Assembly (NCBI RefSeq): GCF_905163445.1
Contig: NC_053204.1
Coordinates: 8,005,501-8,069,500, forward strand
DNA from: Pararge aegeria
Lineage: Eukaryota; Arthropoda; Insecta; Lepidoptera; Nymphalidae
Direction of reading: 5' to 3'
DNA: 64,000 nucleotides
Shown here: positions 10,815-21,317 of the stretch, piece by piece
Numbering within the stretch: the stretch's first letter is position 1
Layout: each line of letters opens with the position of its first letter
The notes under the pieces: generated by a model
The model's input: the letters and a program-made list of their open reading frames with translations, nothing else
The model's database searches: none
Told to the model about the DNA's origin: nothing
Made by a program: the position numbers and the translations under genes

Positions 10815-10930
10815 TACTACTTTTATTGCACACCACAAAGAGTACATAAAAAAGCAGTATAACAGAACACAACACGTCGTGTCTAAGAATAGTATATCAT
10901 AGCGATTTATTCCAGGCAACCAATGACGAA
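10815..10930 (-). repeat. Truncated LINE tail
   Basis: The start cttttattgcacaccacaaa and the end agcgatttattccaggcaac match the 3' end of the CR1/Jockey-like LINE family. The small tail hairpin is lost in this copy. Confidence 0.55.
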
Positions 10931-11033
10931 TAAAATAAATGTTTATTTATATATAGGCCACATAACATCAGCAATATAAATATATTCATAATTGTTCCTA
11001 TAATAATAACTGCCATAGGTACCCAGTAGCGTG

Positions 11034-11166
11034 CACAGGGTTTTTGGCCAGGGTATGCATAAAGCAGGTGCTTGGAAAAAAATGGAAAAATTCCCCTCCT
11101 ATACGAGTTTCATAAAATAATTTGGGTATGCAGTGCTTTTTTGCATGTATGAAGTGCACTTCACTG
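11034..11166. mobile_element. hAT-type MITE (133 bp)
   Basis: It begins cagtagcgtgcacagggttt and ends gtgcacttcactg. It is flanked by taggtacc / taggttcc, an 8 bp duplication with one mismatch. It belongs to the same family as 41616-41772 and lies 100 bp upstream of the first visible cofilin coding exon. Confidence 0.65.
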
Positions 11167-11267
11167 TAGGTTCCCCTAACAGCTTAGCCAACTACCATCT
11201 TAGATCGTCGTCACAACTTAGAGCGTATCAAAAACTTGCCTAAGCAACGCGTTCGCTCGTTTTCCAG

Positions 11268-11458
11268 GCGTCTGGTGTGACAGTGTCGGACGCGTGCAAA
11301 ACGACGTACGAAGAGATAAAGAAGGACAAAAAGCACCGCTACGTGGTGTTCTACATCCGTGACGAGAAGCAGATCGACGTCGAGACCGTCGGCGAGCGCA
11401 ACGCTGAATACGACCAGTTCCTCGAGGACCTGCAGAAGGGTGGCACCGGAGAGTGCAG
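11268..11458 (+). CDS. tsr: Cofilin coding exon 2
   Basis: This exon encodes the regulatory N-terminus through the first strands (ASGVTVSD to GTGEC). It starts in phase 0 after the ATG exon and ends in phase 2. Reading through the donor gives an immediate stop (AGG TAA). Confidence 0.95.
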
Positions 11459-13966
11459 GTAACTTTATCATTATTAGAATAGCAGGTAGTAGAGCTTTTT
11501 GTAACAGCTCATCCGGGGAAATACCTTGCTTATTTCTGCCGCTAAACGGCATTGTCGCAATACTATGTTCCGGTCTGAAGGGCGTGGTTGCCGGTGTAAT
11601 TACAGGCACATGATTCTTAACACCTACGACTCAGGTTGATGGACACAGGGCAACACCTTGCAAAACTCTCAATTAATCTATATATATAAAAGAGAATGTG
11701 TGTGGGTATGTACCGTATAGGCTTCGAAACGGCTGGACCGATTTCAATGAAACTTTCAGGGAATCTCCGAAATGACCTGGCGTGTAATCCTGTAAAGTTT
11801 GGTGACGATCGGAGCACTCCTATTTTTAAACTGTCAAACTGTCAAATACAGCGTTTATTTACTATGACGATATTCTATTGTTGGGTGTACATGATGATCT
11901 TCACCCGCTCGAGAAGAGAATAGAAGAGAATGAATACGGAGAGCTATAAATGATTTAATATATTATGAGACTTAAATTAAAAATTTAATGATGTAAGTTT
12001 ATTGTTTAAATAAAATAAGCGAGCTGGGTAGGCTAGTTATAGATAAAAAAAAACAATAGCCTGTAAAACTCCAGTGGAGGACTAAAGCCCTCTCCCAAAT
12101 GGAGGGTTTTTCTATAATCAGCACGCATTTTTCACGCACGAAGAAGCTGGCAAGAAACTCAGCAGTTGCTCTTTTCCATCACCATAATATGCATAAAAGA
12201 ACAGATAACAACAGGAGTCAGATGTGGCATACCGAAAAGATAAAGCATAACAATCATAGTATGATTTTGCTTTCTTTTTAGGCTGTGTTGTGTGATGAGC
12301 ATGAATGTTTTTCAGTGTCTGGGCGTTATTATATATATTATTCATAAAATGTTCATCAGTCTTCTTAGTACAGTGACAGTTCTTAATTAGTGTCTAAAGT
12401 TTAAAATTTTAAGTGTTAAGACAATAGTCATATGTTAAATAAACTCTAAATTATATGAGAAAATTGCACGCCAGAAAGTGGCAAACTGTTGGAACTATTT
12501 TCACTTACAACACCATTAAATTGACCACAGTTAAAGCAAAAAAAAAAAAAACTATTCTGCACCCATAACACAAGCTACGCTTACTTGGGGCTAGATGGCG
12601 TTGTGTGTATTGTCGTAGTATAATTGTATGTATCACCAGGCAAACAATCAGGTTTACCCTCTCCTATATATGTTTCACATTAAAATCTTCTATTCCAGAT
12701 ATGGCCTCTTCGACTTTGAATACACACACCAGTGTCAAGGCACCTCGGAGGCCAGTAAGAAACAGAAGCTCTTCCTCATGTCATGGTGCCCAGACACCGC
12801 CAAGGTCAAGAAGAAGATGTTGTACTCTAGGTGAGTGTACTTGGAACATTCACCATTGAGGTTGCAAAAGTGTGGGACCAGGCCACCTAATTTTTCCTTT
12901 TTTAAATTTTTTCCACTGCCATTTAGCCAAGGCTGCAATCTCACGACTAGCATGGGCATGAGACAATTCTATCCCCGGGGAAAGGATAAAAATTAACTTC
13001 TCCCACAGCTTGTCAACTCTCAGAGCACTGGCGGACTGGTGAAAATAATATCCAAATAATATATGTGTCATAATAAAAGGGGGTAAACTTCTCCTATTCC
13101 ATGTTTCTGTGATTTAGCAAGTGGGCACTTTAATTAAATCCCGTGTTAAGGGATTGTCAGGGGATATAATTTTTATCTCCCGCCCGTGCTAGCCCCACTG
13201 CTAGATGTATTCTAAGATGGGAGCGGGTTAACTTGATAGCTTGTTTGTTTTGACTGCTGTTTGGCGCAGTGGACAGCGACCCTGCTTTCTGAGTCCAAGG
13301 CTTTACTCCTTTTTCATTTCAGACAAGATAAATTCAAATTCAAAAATGTTTTATTCATGTAGACCTTATCACAGCCACTTATGAAGCGTTCATACATTTA
13401 ACATTTTTTATCCACGTTTCTGATACGTGCCGCTAGGATGTGGAACGCCCTCCCGGCAACTGTGTTTCCTGCCACATATAATTTGAGTATCTTGAAGGCT
13501 AGAGTGAATAGGCTTTTTCTAGGCAAAGGTGCTCCAACCTAGACCTCATCATTGCTTTCTAACTGACATGATTGTCGTCAAGCGCTGGCCTATCGTTAAT
13601 AAAATAAAAAAAACATGTTATACTAATGACACTAATGATAGAAATCTTGCATTGCTGTGCCCGTCAGAAGGGCGTTGTTGCCGACTTAATTACAAGCGTA
13701 TGTGGCTTTACACCTACGCCACATATTGATGGTCGCAGGGTTGCACGTTGCAGAACGTGTTCCTTGCTTGGTCCAACAATTTGTTACTTTAAAAAAGGCC
13801 CATACCCCCTACATATACTTATTCTACTGTTTTTGCGTTCCGCAGCTCATTCGACGCGCTGAAGAAGTCGCTGGTAGGCGTACAGAAGTACATCCAGGCG
13901 ACCGACCTCTCGGAGGCCTCCCAGGAGGCCGTCGAGGAGAAACTCCGCGCCACGGACCGCCAGTAA
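11268..13966 (+). CDS. tsr: Cofilin / actin-depolymerising factor (twinstar)
   Basis: Three coding exons (11268-11458, 12699-12830, 13846-13966) join in frame to a 147-residue product that lacks only the initiator Met. Cofilin binds ADP-actin, severs and depolymerises filaments in the cytoplasm, and is switched off by phosphorylation of the Ser next to the start (ASG here). Visible family landmarks are TVSDACKTTYEEIKKDKKHR, YVVFYIRDEKQI, the long actin-binding helix with LFLMSWCPDTAKVKKKMLYS, and the C-terminal SFDALKKSLVGVQKYIQATD. With one Met the length is 148, as in Drosophila twinstar. The 5' exon is missing here: the first intron splits after ATG, as in human cofilin genes, so that exon needs only ATG plus 5'UTR and could not be located. 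Splice sites are ccag|GCG, AG|gtaact, ccag|ATA, AG|gtgagt and gcag|CTC. Assignment is secure. Confidence 0.96.
11675..11860 (+). repeat. Dispersed repeat in cofilin intron
   Basis: The tract tatatataaaagagaatgtg is followed by 'ggcttcgaaacggctggacc' and 'gatttcaatgaaactttcag'. This is the same general family as 37840-38000 (+) and 62130-62285 (-). Confidence 0.55.
12288..12625 (+). repeat. SINE split by an A-tailed insertion
   Basis: The SINE body (gatgagcatgaatgtttttc) runs to about 12370. It is broken by about 185 bp ending in a poly-A tract at 12538-12551, then resumes with cccataacacaagctacgct. It lies in the intron between cofilin exons 2 and 3. Confidence 0.6.
12699..12830 (+). CDS. 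tsr: Cofilin coding exon 3
   Basis: This exon encodes the YGLFDFEY segment and the actin-binding helix region to MLYS. It is in phase 2 on both sides. Confidence 0.95.
12946..13194. mobile_element. Non-autonomous DNA element with inverted ends
   Basis: The left end reads ctagcatgggcatgagacaa with ctatccccgg further in. The right end reads ggggatataatttttatctc with cgcccgtgctagcc, so the ends are inverted. Related copies are at 30840-31060, 36995-37390 and 45400-45560. No ORF is present. Confidence 0.5.
13250..13600 (+). repeat. SINE head plus LINE 3' fragment
   Basis: Bases 13250-13305 carry the A-box-like tRNA head of the first SINE family (tttggcgcagtgga, ctgctttctgagtccaagg). Then comes a LINE 3' fragment whose frame near 13430-13540 reads ARMWNALPATVFPA, a conserved C-terminal motif of insect LINE ORF2, then an A-rich tail at 13600-13615. 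Confidence 0.55.
13846..13966 (+). CDS. tsr: Cofilin terminal coding exon
   Basis: This exon encodes SFDALKK through EEKLRATDRQ and the TAA stop. It is GC-rich compared with its surroundings, as expected of conserved coding DNA. Confidence 0.95.
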
Positions 13967-15640
13967 CGCATTTACCCGCATTGTACGCCAAACGCACCGA
14001 TGTGCTACGTTCCACCGCAGTTTAGCGACCTTACAGTGGGGAGACGTCACAGTGACCAGACCAGCGGGGCTACAACGGAACTCTGACAACGACAGTGATA
14101 ATCTCGCGATTCGCGTTCCTGACACTTGGCTGCAATACTCCAGCAACCATACCGTTTTTTAAGACATTAATAACAATTATTGCTATTTAAATACTTCAGC
14201 AATGGTATCGCGAAATTTAAACGCATAACAACAATTGCAGTGTAATAATCACAAGTTGGTGATATGACCTCAAGTTATATTGAGTTTCTAATCTTTTTGA
14301 TAAACGCTTGAGTATAACATCAAATTCGCTTAGGCTGAACAAGTCTGAATCATTCTATGCCTAGGAGAATCGCCGCCATGTGTTATTTTAACAACTCCAC
14401 CATCGAAAAATGTATATTGATTGCGGTACCGCCATGTTGGAATTAAACATGTTATTATACGATCTATAGCCAAGCTAGTTTTTAATCCAAAGTATGGCCC
14501 TGTTGTAGCACGTTTCCAAACTGTATGATCGCTAAACTATGTCTTAACTATAGTCGCGCAAAACCAGTATAGAATAGCTTTTTCACGTCGTCCGATACAA
14601 CATCGGATCGAATAATGGAAAAACTATATGACTGTCACGTTAATAGGCTACGCCAACGTAAGACAATATAAGCATGTTTTATTGTGATTCATTAATTTAA
14701 TGATTTTAAACACAAGACAAAAGGTCAGAACGGCATATTAAGAATGCCAATCAATGTTAAATGTATATTACATGTAGAAATTTTAATAGTATTTTAATTG
14801 TAAATGAAGGGTAGTTGCAAAATTCTCAACAGTAACAATTCTTTTTCATTTTGTGCGACTATAGTTATCGAAAAAGGGGTTTTTTTATAATCGAAAAGAG
14901 TCGAGCGCTCTCAGTGAAATAAGAAAACGGGGTTATTTTATACGTCAGTTGTCATTAGCTTTGATACAAACGTACGGTCATTGTCGGCAAATTTGTACAG
15001 ATATAGTGAATTAACTATATTAGCAGATTGCGCGGTGTAGCATAAGGGATGTTTATGTAATAATTTAAATTATACTAATTATTATATATATTTTTCCTAT
15101 AAAATAATAACTAAAGAGTTAAGGTAAGCTCAAACTAAATTAATTCATACGGTACACGGAAGTGTGCGTGTTTTTTTTTACCGCAATACGCCGGTCGGGC
15201 TTTTTTATACATTACTTAGATTGTAAATGAGAAGACATCAAAATCGCTAAACGATTTTCATTTGATATTCATCGTGCTAATGCAGATAGCTTGTAAATGC
15301 GGCGCCAGCGGCCGCTTGATAAGTATTTTGTAACCAATTTATCCAGAAATACACTCGATATAAGTGAATATTGGTGGTTTTATTTTATTCACCCCTGTGT
15401 GGGTTTGCAGTGCTCACTAACAGTATCATCAACCCTTTACTGGCCCACTACAGGGTGTACTCTAAAAATGAGAACAGTTTGGCCTGTAGTCTGCCACGCT
15501 AGCCAAGTGTGAATTGGTAGACTTCCCACACCGTTTCAGGAACAACTTTAACATTACGGAGGACTCTCAGGTTTGCAGGTATTCTGACGATGTTTTAATT
15601 CACCGCTAGGAAGTTACGAATGAATGCATGTATGCCTACG
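13967..15640 (+). other. Cofilin 3' flank, unique AT-rich DNA
   Basis: This presumably includes the cofilin 3'UTR. No clean poly-A signal could be assigned. I see no further exon. A block at 15400-15620 (cccactacagggtgtactct, then actctcaggtttgcaggtat) resembles a decayed copy of the second SINE family. Confidence 0.45.
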
Positions 15641-15800
15641 ACATAAAAATACAAAATAATTTAAAATATATTTTTTTGCTCAAAGTATACTATTTGGCGG
15701 CCTTATCGCTACATAGCGATATCTTACAGGCAACCTGTGGCGTAAAACACAGCTCAAGAAGAGAGGTACATAGATGGTACATATATAATTAACTTATACA
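15640..15800 (-). repeat. Truncated LINE tail with intact tail hairpin
   Basis: ATCGCT-ACAT-AGCGAT at 15705-15720 is preceded by ggcggcctt and followed by atcttacaggcaacctgtgg. This is the same 3' end as the LINE at 1071-6293. Confidence 0.65.
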
Positions 15801-15984
15801 CAATATTAAATATAAATACTGATAATAAAAATATATAACTATACAATGCATATTAATAATATATAAATAGATAACCACAGGAAACTAACAGAAGGAATTG
15901 GTATCACTAAGATACCGGAAATTCAGACAAAAAATTATCGTAACAAGTTTTTTTAAATGGTAATTATTTGCCTCTCGGATTTCA

Positions 15985-16070
15985 ACTTATAATTGAGTTG
16001 CGCGCCGGGGCTCGAACTCTGTCACACAGAAAGGAGGCATATGCCCTAAACACTATGGCACCATCTCATC
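15985..16070 (-). repeat. tRNA-like SINE head
   Basis: On the minus strand it reads agatggtgccatagtgttta and, further on, gttcgagccccggcgc: a tRNA A/B-box arrangement. The copy is truncated and is not a functional tRNA gene. Confidence 0.45.
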
Positions 16071-16076
16071 AATACA

Positions 16077-16625
16077 ATGTTTGGTAGCCAGCATTTAGTA
16101 AGTTCTATAAAAATAACTTGTTGGGGCTACCATAGTTTTAATATGGGCGCGATGCGTATGCGTATTTACCATTGCCTATCATGCGTATGTTTCATCTACA
16201 CTAAGGTACGGATTAATTCTGTGGGGAAATTCGGTCGATGCAATCAGTGTTTAAAGCGCAGAAAAGATTTATGTGGTGCTGAATACCTTGATAGTTGTAG
16301 GCCACTATTTAAGAAAAAAAAGATATTATCTTTGCCAGCTCTATATATATATAAAATGTGTTATTTTATTGAAAAAAATATTAAATTGTTTCCCAAAAAA
16401 GTCTATAACCGCAGCGGAAGACAGATACATAGAATAGAAGTACCAATGCAAAAACTGTGTGTATACAAAAGAAATGTCTATTGCATGGCTATAAAAATAT
16501 ACAACTACTTACCAGACTGTGTTAAAGATTTACCTATTAATAAATTTCAAAATTACATTTTTAACAAACTAAATAATGAAAACTTATATAACATTAATGA
16601 TTATCGTGAAATAAAATTTGACTAA
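16077..16625 (+). pseudogene. C-terminal fragment of a LINE reverse transcriptase
   Basis: The open stretch ends in a typical insect LINE tail: SLPALYIYKMCYFI, then RSGRQIHRIE, VYCMAIKIYNYLPDCVKDLP and INKFQNYIFNKL. There is no RT catalytic motif. The 5' part of the frame is poorly conserved, so the apparent start codon is accidental. A noncoding A-rich 3' end follows, with aaataaatgaaattatt and a TTA microsatellite at about 16868. Confidence 0.7.
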
Positions 16626-16881
16626 TAATTAGACATTTCTAAATTAGACTTTGAGTTGACCAAGAAGTTGACATCTACCTAATTTTACTATTAAAACTGT
16701 AACTAAATGGATTCATCTTAAATACAAATAAATTGCCTAATTATTTAGATTTATATACTTCAAAAAATTTTGCGCGCCTTTAAGGCAAAACATGTTTGGA
16801 TCAATTTTATTTGTTATCTATTTACCGTATATCATGTAACCCATGTTTAATGCAAATAAATGAAATTATTATTATTATTTT

Positions 16882-17015
16882 AGACGGCCGATTGGCGCAG
16901 TGGGTTCAGATACAGATTTATTCATAAAAAATATTTATCAGTCATCTTAATACCCATAACACAAGCTACGCTAGATGGCGATATGTGTATTATCATAGTA
17001 TATTTACCGTAGACA
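16882..17015 (+). repeat. SINE with internal deletion
   Basis: The tRNA-like head (gacggccgattggcgcagtg) joins directly to the tail (tcagtcatcttaatacccat, then ctagatggcgatatgtgt). The central 100 bp are missing. Confidence 0.65.
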
Positions 17016-20000
17016 CACGATATTTAGCTTTTGCTTAGTAGTGGTAATGAGCATACAAACACTACGGTTTGGGGGAGCCTTTCCTATTTTGACTTCGACT
17101 AATCCCAGATTATATTGGTATGTTTTTATCATACAGCTCTGTTCTAAGGCTATGGCTTAAGTTTAGGGAGACTTGTGTATCACTTTTATGTCCGAATTCA
17201 CTAAATCTCGGATGGGTTATGATTTAGGTTATGCGTAGAAGAAAAAAGCATTACACAACTCTTAGATGATGACTTACGACGTTACGCGCCTTCTAAAGTT
17301 ACAGTAGTGCGTAAAGTTTAGGGAACAAGTGACACTAGACAGGTAAAAAAATATCAATTCGGTTTTTTTAATAACCTCAAATTAAAAAATTAAAGATGAT
17401 AATACAAACACAAAATACCACACCTCGTGGCATTAATAAGAGACAAGTAAGAGTAGGATATATAAGTTGCCTAGTGATAATCGATTGGTCATAAGTAAAT
17501 GTATGCCTAGGAATCTTCTTTGATTAGACGTTACTTACTTAGGCATTACCTTATTCGTCGTTAGGGAAAACTGAAATTAGCAGTTTCTTTCATTTTATGG
17601 TTTATAAAAAAAACAACGTGAAATAAACAACGAGCCTATCTAAGTAAAAAGTGCATACTAAAATGGCGACTTAGCTAGTGAATCCCATTGTTTTTATAAA
17701 ACGTCTTAAACAAATTAAAACTATGTTCAACAATAGCTGAGCAAATATGGACAATGGCGAATTGGCACACTCAATCAGATTATAGTATCTTGGGGCCGTT
17801 CCTTAATTTTAAATTCCACCGATAGATTTGTGATTTTCTCAGGGTCTTTCGGGTCGTACCCCTTATGTCCTTTAGGAGCTTCTATTGTGGATTTTTGGAA
17901 TAAACCTATTAGAGTTCAAGGTGAAGTAATAAAATAAAAGGCACATCGAAGTAATGAAAACATTTAATAAAACTCTGTGGCAACTCCATTGCTATCACAG
18001 CGAACTATTATAACTATCACAATTACTGTGACTATACTATATTATTATTTTAACAACAATAATTTAAAAAACTTTTTTTTTATTTTTTATAAGGACTAGT
18101 GCACATACAGCAGCGGGTGGAAACCTTTATTTATAGCAAAATATTACACAGTTAACTTTTTATCGTCAAGCAGCGACAATCCATAAAATCCATCCGATCT
18201 ACAAAACAATATTCCAAATAATTTAAGTTTATTATAGCACTAATAAAAAATAAGACATTTAATCGTGCATTTCGAAGCAGCTGATTTAATAAAGTACGTA
18301 ATCGCAAATTCCGTTCTGCAGCATGAAACAACTTGGTTGAATTGACACCGCCGTCGCCCCGCGCCTCTCGTACACTCGGTATAGTATGCTTCTTATGCAC
18401 CAAACTTAAATATTTACTAATGAATATTGGACATAAACAGAATAATTGGGTCACTATTGTAAAGCGAAATCAACAAGGTCATTGTGTATTAAAATTTTAT
18501 TGTATTGAAAATACAATAAAATTTTATAATATCAGTAAATAAAAGAAACAATGTAATTTACATATTTAATATACCTATACGTTGGTTTGGATAATACAAA
18601 ATAAAAGCTGTTTTGTTATTAAAAACGTTCATACTTTCAAGTTTCTTTGACCAAACTAAACATGCGTGGCGTCAAATATTATACGTTCCCCCGCCTATAG
18701 ATGTGCACCAGTTTTTATCGCTTAACATATTTTACTAAAAAATCTATTGATGCATAATCTTTTCTTAGTTTTAGGAAAGTTTGTACCTAGATGGCTAAGT
18801 TAAAGATGGGATACGAAACGCAAAAAAAGTTTTTACTACAAGGCGTTTTTACGGTTTTTTTTTCAAATGTATTATTAGACTAGCGCTTGACCACCTGATG
18901 GAAAGTGTAGATGTGGCCTAAGATGAGACGCGCTTGCCTACAAGATGAAAAAAAAAAATTGTATTACTGCAAAATTTCACCAACTCTTAGGTGATAACTT
19001 TTGAGGACCGGTTGATGTATGCCTAGGAAATTAGTCTCACCGGACAAAATATTACTGATACGAAGCTGCGGAAAACTGCTACACACAAAAATGCGCTTCA
19101 AGAGTGAAAAACTCTTGGTTTTTGAGTTACATAGCGTAGTGCTAAATCGTAAAGTATAATATAATATAATAATAATTTACACATGTTATGTTAGTACACA
19201 GTGAATTAAACATAATAAGTAGAATAGAAACAGTTCAGGTAGGCTATTAAGCATAAAACAAAATATGTCTACCTGTCTTTTTAAACATCATTTATTACGC
19301 TGGTAAGTATAATAGGGCATATCTACTTACGGCATGAAAGTTACGGCTACTCTAGTAGTATAAGTTCATAGGTGAAAAAAGTTATCAATATTAAATCGGT
19401 TTAAGAATCTGTAGAAAACCTACCTTTATCAACATACAAGAAAAGTTTTTAGTCCAGATTAAAGTCTATGCTTCTGCGGAAGGATTTTTTTTTTTCTTAA
19501 GTTAATCGTAGTGTTTTAATCACAAAATGTCAGAAACTATATTTATATTTCGGTGTTCCAACATCAAACCAAATTTTAACAAAAATAGTGATAATATATA
19601 TTTTGGTTTGTCAATAAAATACAATTAAATTTTATCTTATCGCTTCTTATTGAGCGAACTCTCAACTCACTTATTTGACGCGAAAAACATTTTGCTTATG
19701 AGAAATTAAAGGCGAGGGCGATAACATAAAAGTTAAAATCTTTGTTCCTACCCATTGCCTTATTTAAGTACTTTTTCAACAATAGTTTTGGCGACAGTAT
19801 TTAAACAGTAGAGTGAGAAAACTTTATTACTTTTCTTATATCAATTATTTTATTGATATAAAGTAAGTAAAGTACATATTATATATACATATATATTTCT
19901 TTTATATTATGTAACACTATATACTACTTATGAATAAACGAAGAGGTTAGGTAACTATTAAAAAATGTAATAAGTAATTAATTCCTAAGCAATTCCATTA

Positions 20001-21223
20001 TTGGGCACAATATGATGCTTTATTTAAAAAAAAAAGATTATTTTAATCATAAAATTAGCAGATTGTTATTTAAAAAAGTAATGCTTATTTAAATTTACAT
20101 CACTGTAACATTAAAATTTTAAAACTCCAAACTTTGGCCAAACTTGTGTTCCAAGACTTGGAATTGAAATATTAAACCCGCCAAAAGCGAACGGCGATTT
20201 TTTTTGTAATTTCCATGTTTTTTGTAATAAGAGTTAAATTTTTCCATGTCTCAAAAACTTTACTTGATTATGTATAATATTACAATTCATAATAAATACA
20301 CAAGCTGTATCCTGAGATTTTTTCGCATTCATTTCGGTTGTGGTATTAATTCCCTGGAAATCCTTTGTTTATTGTATTCTCCAGGATGTATTATATACTA
20401 TATTCCTTGAAAATGTTTATCTAATTGAGTCTGTGGTTTTAGGTTACAAACATAATTTCATATCAACAGATAATTCATTGCAGAACGCAAAAGTAGACAT
20501 TATTACATTGGAGATTTCCAGTTCATGAAAAAAAAAAAATTAATAAAATGCATCCAGCTTTTGTAATTCTTTAGAGTATTGCATTAAACGTTTTTTCCCG
20601 CCATCGTAATATCTACAACATTTACGTAAGTTTTTATTAAGAAGTTTTTAAGGTTTAAGTTTTTACGCATTTAAACAGTCAAACTGTTTCATGTTTTAAA
20701 TTTTATGAAAGATATTTTCTACTTTTAATTTTAGCCAAAAGCGCTAAATAACAGGCCGCTTGAACGTTTATTATGTACGTTGACGAATTCGAGTCAACGA
20801 TATCTTGCCGGTTTTAGTCATAATTAAATTAATACAACTTTGTATTATGAACGCGCTTGTCCCTGTAATTTATTGTTGTATTGTCTCGAAAGTTCATTCT
20901 ACGACGAAAGATAGTTAAAAGTAAAAAAATACAGGACGCTGCCAGTTTTATATACGTTTTTCAAGCATCAGAATTTCTGGGATTTATTAACAGCTTGTGA
21001 AGAACGCATTTGAATCGAAAATTTCATTTTAACCCGTATGCCTTTAGAAAGATATTTAAGCACAATATATAAGTAGGTATAATGACCGTGAAAGCTCCTT
21101 TGACTCGAATTACCGCCAAAAATAATGGCCGCCGGAAACACGTTCGAGCTTAGAAACTAAACAATGAGTATTGGCAGAATATTATTTCCACTGATATTCC
21201 CATTTAGTATCTTTTTCCTCGAT
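17016..21223. other. Gene-poor intergenic region
   Basis: No supported gene. A minus-strand open frame at 18152-18454 has no recognisable family. A perfect hairpin lies at 18491-18525. Otherwise the DNA is AT-rich with short A/T tracts (19480, 20030, 20530). Confidence 0.4.
18491..18525. other. Perfect 16 bp hairpin
   Basis: AAAATTTTATTGTATT at 18491-18506, loop gaa, then its exact reverse complement at 18510-18525. It is AT-only apart from one G/C pair. It could be a tiny foldback or a chance A/T palindrome; no ends of a transposon were recognised. Confidence 0.5.
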
Positions 21224-21317
21224 TTAAATACTGATCGTGCTTATGGTGTCAGCCGGTGCCGGAGTCACGATGGCATGCTGAATGCCCGGGTCCAGGAGTG
21301 GAATGCTGTCCGTAGTT
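21224..21317 (-). CDS. Receptor exon 9: C-terminal tail
   Basis: After acceptor ttattgcag the frame reads TTDSIPLLDPGIQHAIV and ends in ADTISTISI-stop. The phase fits exon 8 exactly. The final residues could serve as a class-II PDZ ligand; this is inference. Confidence 0.75.

Noticed and set aside
12605..12859. Plus-strand ORFs overlapping cofilin exon 3 in other frames
   Set aside because: Shadow frames; the conserved cofilin frame with both splice sites explains the segment.
16077..16160. Start of a host gene at the first Met of the 182-codon frame
   Set aside because: Only the later part is conserved and it is a LINE ORF2 tail; the early part is a chance extension.
18152..18454. Minus-strand ORF of 100 codons (contains VREARGDGGVNSTKLFHAAE)
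   Set aside because: No recognised family, no splice context; could be a transposon relic. Left unannotated apart from a mention.
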